Shown: piece after piece, positions 61,432-64,000 of the stretch
Numbering within the stretch: the first letter of the stretch is position 1
How the letters are laid out: each line of letters starts with the position of its first letter
Assembly (NCBI RefSeq): GCF_002101815.1
Contig: NZ_LQPM01000023.1
Coordinates: forward strand, 62,001 to 126,000
DNA: 64,000 bases
Reading direction: 5' to 3'
From: Mycobacterium paraense
Lineage (GTDB): Bacteria; Actinomycetota; Actinomycetes; Mycobacteriales; Mycobacteriaceae
Program-made: the position numbers and the translations under genes
The notes under the pieces: model-generated
Told to the model about the DNA's origin: nothing
Seen by the model: only the letters and a program-made list of their open reading frames with translations
Databases searched by the model: none

Positions 61432-62483
61432 TGGCGGCCGCGGGAGTGCCCTCGCACCGGTCGATGCTGATCAAGGTCTGCATCTTCGCGGTGGCCATGC
61501 TGCTGGTGAGCGCGTCGCTGGTGATCGTGTTCGGCGACTTCCGGTTCGGGTCCGAAACCGGTTACCACGCAACGTTTACCGACGCGTCGAAGTTGAAGGC
61601 CGGCCAGAAGGTCCGCATCGCCGGCGTGCCGGTCGGTGCGGTGTCGGGCGTCAAGCTCAACCCCGACAACACGATCGACGTGAAGTTCGGGGTGGACAGC
61701 CGCTACACGCTCTATTCGTCGACGCGCGCGGTGATCCGGTACGAAAACCTGGTCGGGGACCGCTATTTGGAGATCACATCGGGCCCGGGGGAGTTGCGTA
61801 AGCTGCCGCCCGGCGGGACGATCAACGCCCAGCACACCCAGCCCGCGCTGGATCTCGATGCGCTGTTGGGTGGGTTGCGGCCGCTGGTCAAGGGCCTGGA
61901 TGCGGACAAGGTCAACACCATCAGCAGCGCGGTCATCCAGCTGTTGCAGGGGCAGGGCGGGGCGTTGTCCAACGTGCTCGCCGACACGAGCGCGTTCTCG
62001 TCGGCGCTGGGCCAGCGCGACCAGCTCATCGGCGACGCGATCACCAACCTCAACACGGTGCTGGGCACCGTCGACCAGAAGAGCGCGCAATTCTCCGCGA
62101 GCGTCGACCAGTTGCAGCAGTTGATCACCGGGCTGGCCAAGAACAAGGACTCGATCGCGGGCGCCATTCCGCCGCTGGCGTCGACGACCACGGATCTGAC
62201 TGACCTGCTGAAGAATTCGCGCCGGCCCCTGCAGGGCATCCTGCAGAACACCCGGCCGTTGGCCACCGAGCTGGACGACCGCAAGGCCGAGGTGAACAAC
62301 GACGTCGAGCAACTCGGCGAGGACTACCTTCGGCTGTCCGCGCTCGGGGCCTATGGGTCGTTCTTCAACATCTACTTCTGCTCGGTAACCATCAAGATCA
62401 ACGGGCCGGCCGGCAGCGACCTCCTGATACCGTTCGGCGGCCCGGTCGATCCCAGCAAGGGGAGGTGCGCTTTTGTCAAGTAA
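61431..62483 (+). CDS. mce4B: Mce4B: MCE-domain lipid-transfer protein
   Basis: This 350-residue protein has an N-terminal anchor (MLIKVCIFAVAMLLVSASLVIVFG), then the MCE domain with FTDASKLKAGQKVRIAGVPVGAVSGVKL and VIRYENLVGDRYLEIT at about residues 42-125. A helical segment with Gln/Asn-rich heptads follows (RDQLIGDAITNLNTVLGTV, DQLQQLITGL). It overlaps mce4A by one base and mce4C by 11 bp, so the run is translationally coupled. Confidence 0.95.
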   Translation: MAAAGVPSHRSMLIKVCIFAVAMLLVSASLVIVFGDFRFGSETGYHATFTDASKLKAGQKVRIAGVPVGAVSGVKLNPDNTIDVKFGVDSRYTLYSSTRAVIRYENLVGDRYLEITSGPGELRKLPPGGTINAQHTQPALDLDALLGGLRPLVKGLDADKVNTISSAVIQLLQGQGGALSNVLADTSAFSSALGQRDQLIGDAITNLNTVLGTVDQKSAQFSASVDQLQQLITGLAKNKDSIAGAIPPLASTTTDLTDLLKNSRRPLQGILQNTRPLATELDDRKAEVNNDVEQLGEDYLRLSALGAYGSFFNIYFCSVTIKINGPAGSDLLIPFGGPVDPSKGRCAFVK

Positions 62484-63537
62484 CGCAAGGCGCGAACGCG
62501 ACCCGTTGCGCACCGGCATCTTCGGTGTCGTGCTGGTGGTCTGCGTCGTCCTCATCGCGTTCGGCTACGCCGGCCTGCCGTTCTGGCCGCAGGGCAAGAT
62601 CTACGACGCCTACTTCACCGACGCGGGCGGCATCAACCCCGGCAACGCCGTCTACGTGTCGGGCTTCAAGGTCGGCAAGGTGTCGTCCGTCGGCCTGGCC
62701 GGCAACAGCGCCAAGGTGACGTTCAGCGTGGATCGGCACGTCGTCGTCGGCGACCAGTCGATGGCCGCGATCCGCACCGACACCATCCTCGGTGAGCGTT
62801 CGATAGCGGTGACCCCGGCGGGCACCGGCAGGGCGACCAGCATTCCGCTGAGCCGGACGACGACGCCGTACACGCTGGCCGGTGCGCTCGAGGATCTGGG
62901 CAACAACGCCAGCAACCTGAACAAGCCGCAGTTCGAGCAGGCCCTCGACGTGCTGACCGACACGCTGCACGACGCCACGCCCGAATTGCGCGGCGCGCTG
63001 GACGGCGTCACATCCCTGTCCCGCACCCTGAACCGCCGCGACGAGGCGCTGCAAGGCCTGCTGGCGCATGCGAAGTCGGTGACGACGGTGCTGTCGCAGC
63101 GCGCCGGACAGGTCAACAAGCTGGTCGACGACGGCAACGAGCTGTTCGCCGCGCTGGACGAGCGGCGCGCCGCGATCGGCGAGCTGATCTCGGGCATCGG
63201 CGGTCTGTCGCAGCAGATCTCCGGCTTCGTCGCCGACAACCGCAAGGAATTCGGGCCGGCGCTGACCAAGCTCAACGCGGTGCTCGCCAACCTCAACGAG
63301 CGCCGCGACTACATCACCGAGGCGCTCAAGCGGCTGCCCACCTACGCCACCGAGCTGGGCGAGGTCGTCGGTTCCGGTCCGGGCTTCAACGTCAACGTTT
63401 ACGGTGTGATCCCGGCGCCGTTGGTCGCGACGATGTTCGACTTCTTCTACCAGCCCGGCAAGCTGCCGGCCAGCCTCGCCGACTACCTGCGCGGGCTGAT
63501 TCAGGAACGCTGGATCATCAGGCCGAAGTCCCCATGA
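62473..63537 (+). CDS. mce4C: Mce4C: MCE-domain lipid-transfer protein
   Basis: This protein has 354 residues from a TTG at 62473 inside the end of mce4B; no ATG or GTG precedes the hydrophobic anchor (LRTGIFGVVLVVCVVLIAFG). The MCE domain has FTDAGGINPGNAVYVSGFKVGKVSSVGLA and AAIRTDTILGERSIAVTP, followed by the helical needle segment ending YLRGLIQERWIIRPKSP. The ATGA overlap with mce4D continues the coupled operon. Confidence 0.94.
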   Translation: MSSNARRERDPLRTGIFGVVLVVCVVLIAFGYAGLPFWPQGKIYDAYFTDAGGINPGNAVYVSGFKVGKVSSVGLAGNSAKVTFSVDRHVVVGDQSMAAIRTDTILGERSIAVTPAGTGRATSIPLSRTTTPYTLAGALEDLGNNASNLNKPQFEQALDVLTDTLHDATPELRGALDGVTSLSRTLNRRDEALQGLLAHAKSVTTVLSQRAGQVNKLVDDGNELFAALDERRAAIGELISGIGGLSQQISGFVADNRKEFGPALTKLNAVLANLNERRDYITEALKRLPTYATELGEVVGSGPGFNVNVYGVIPAPLVATMFDFFYQPGKLPASLADYLRGLIQERWIIRPKSP

Positions 63538-64000
63538 CACGGTTCACCGGCAACAGGAGCGTGCGCTACGCCGTCATCATCGCGCTGGTCGCGATGCTGG
63601 CGGGTGGCGTGTATGTGCTGTCGGCGCAAGGCAACAACCGCACCGTCATCGGGTACTTCACCTCCGCCGTCGGTCTTTATCCCGGAGACCAGGTCCGCGT
63701 CCTGGGCGTGCCGGTCGGCTCGATCGACACCATCGAGCCGCGCCCGTCCGACGTGAAGATCACCATGTCGGTGGCCAAGGACATCAAGATCCCGAAGGAC
63801 GCCAAGGCCGTCATCATCTCGCCGAACCTGGTGTCCGCGAGGTTCATTCAGCTCACCCCGGCGTACACCGGCGGGGCGGTGCTTCCCGACGGCGGCAGCA
63901 TCGACCTGAACCGCACCGGGGTGCCGGTGGAATGGGACGAGGTGAAGGAGTCCCTGACGCAGCTGGCCGTCCAGCTGGGGCCGACGACGGGATCGATGCA
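63534..64000 (+). CDS. mce4D: Mce4D: MCE-domain lipid-transfer protein, truncated by the window end
   Basis: The first 155 residues are present and the frame is open to the last base. It has an N-terminal anchor (VRYAVIIALVAMLAGGVYVL) and an MCE domain FTSAVGLYPGDQVRVLGVPVGSIDTIEPRP, PNLVSARFIQLTPAYTGGAVLPDG. The ATG overlaps the mce4C stop (ATGA). The remaining mce4 genes should follow beyond the window. Confidence 0.94.
   Translation, partial: MTRFTGNRSVRYAVIIALVAMLAGGVYVLSAQGNNRTVIGYFTSAVGLYPGDQVRVLGVPVGSIDTIEPRPSDVKITMSVAKDIKIPKDAKAVIISPNLVSARFIQLTPAYTGGAVLPDGGSIDLNRTGVPVEWDEVKESLTQLAVQLGPTTGSM

Noticed and set aside
60193..63540. Long minus-strand open frames opposite mce4A-mce4C
   Set aside because: They are Arg/Val/Gln-rich shadows without family features, while the sense frames encode clear MCE proteins.

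Overview
The window is high-GC actinobacterial DNA from a slow-growing, non-tuberculous Mycobacterium. This rests on long PPE proteins of the Asn-Gly repeat (MPTR) type, an mce4 operon, a Ddn-type F420 nitroreductase and gene order close to the M. tuberculosis cholesterol region (about Rv3559c down to Rv3496c, read here in the opposite direction). The PE_PGRS genes that interrupt this locus in M. tuberculosis are absent. Species cannot be fixed from sequence reading alone. Gene names and Rv numbers come from recognising family and gene order, not from a database search.

Layout. 1-690 is the 3' part of ipdF. 687-6261 holds three tandem PPE-MPTR genes on the minus strand. 6.7-16.2 kb is the KstR2 (ring C/D) block: kstR2-fadA6, then ipdC-ipdB-ipdA-echA20 on the minus strand, diverging from two short-chain dehydrogenases. 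It is interrupted by a DUF559 gene and a satD-like pair. 16.2-31.3 kb is KstR-controlled: fadA5 with two ddn-like genes, cyp125-fadE28-fadE29-chsH2-chsH1-ltp2, chsH3-kstD, and hsaE-hsaG-hsaF. 31.5-33.1 kb holds a PPE gene and a hemophore-like gene. 33.1-47.4 kb carries the DUF1214/SDR/sulfotransferase set, kshA, a gamma-carbonic-anhydrase-like gene, ltp3-ltp4 with a DUF35 gene, an F420 oxidoreductase, an Rv3519-like gene, cyp142 and echA19. 47.4-57.4 kb carries fadD19, a kinase-like gene, an amidohydrolase, ilvX, then fadD17-fadE27-fadE26 and fdxD. 57.4-64 kb is hsd4A followed by the mce4 importer (yrbE4A, yrbE4B, mce4A to a partial mce4D).

How it works together. Mce4 imports sterol; Cyp125/Cyp142 oxidise the side-chain terminus; FadD19/FadD17, FadE26-27, EchA19, ChsH3, Hsd4A, FadA5, FadE28-29, ChsH1-H2 and Ltp2 shorten the side chain; KstD and KshA open rings A/B; HsaE-G finish the ring-A fragment; IpdF, IpdC, EchA20, IpdAB and FadA6 degrade rings C/D. 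I located eight good KstR boxes, one degenerate one, and two KstR2 boxes, nearly all at divergent promoters.

The most unusual structure is a set of three DUF559 (PD-(D/E)xK nuclease-like) genes at 8.6, 25.0 and 45.6 kb. Each has a REP-like palindrome about 30-45 bp upstream, and each ends inside a second copy of the same palindrome type. The palindromes share a GCCGARYGTG arm, but their cores differ from cassette to cassette. A solo palindrome at 16.24 kb forms the 3' end of a ddn paralogue. This looks like an undescribed nuclease-plus-palindrome selfish cassette family.
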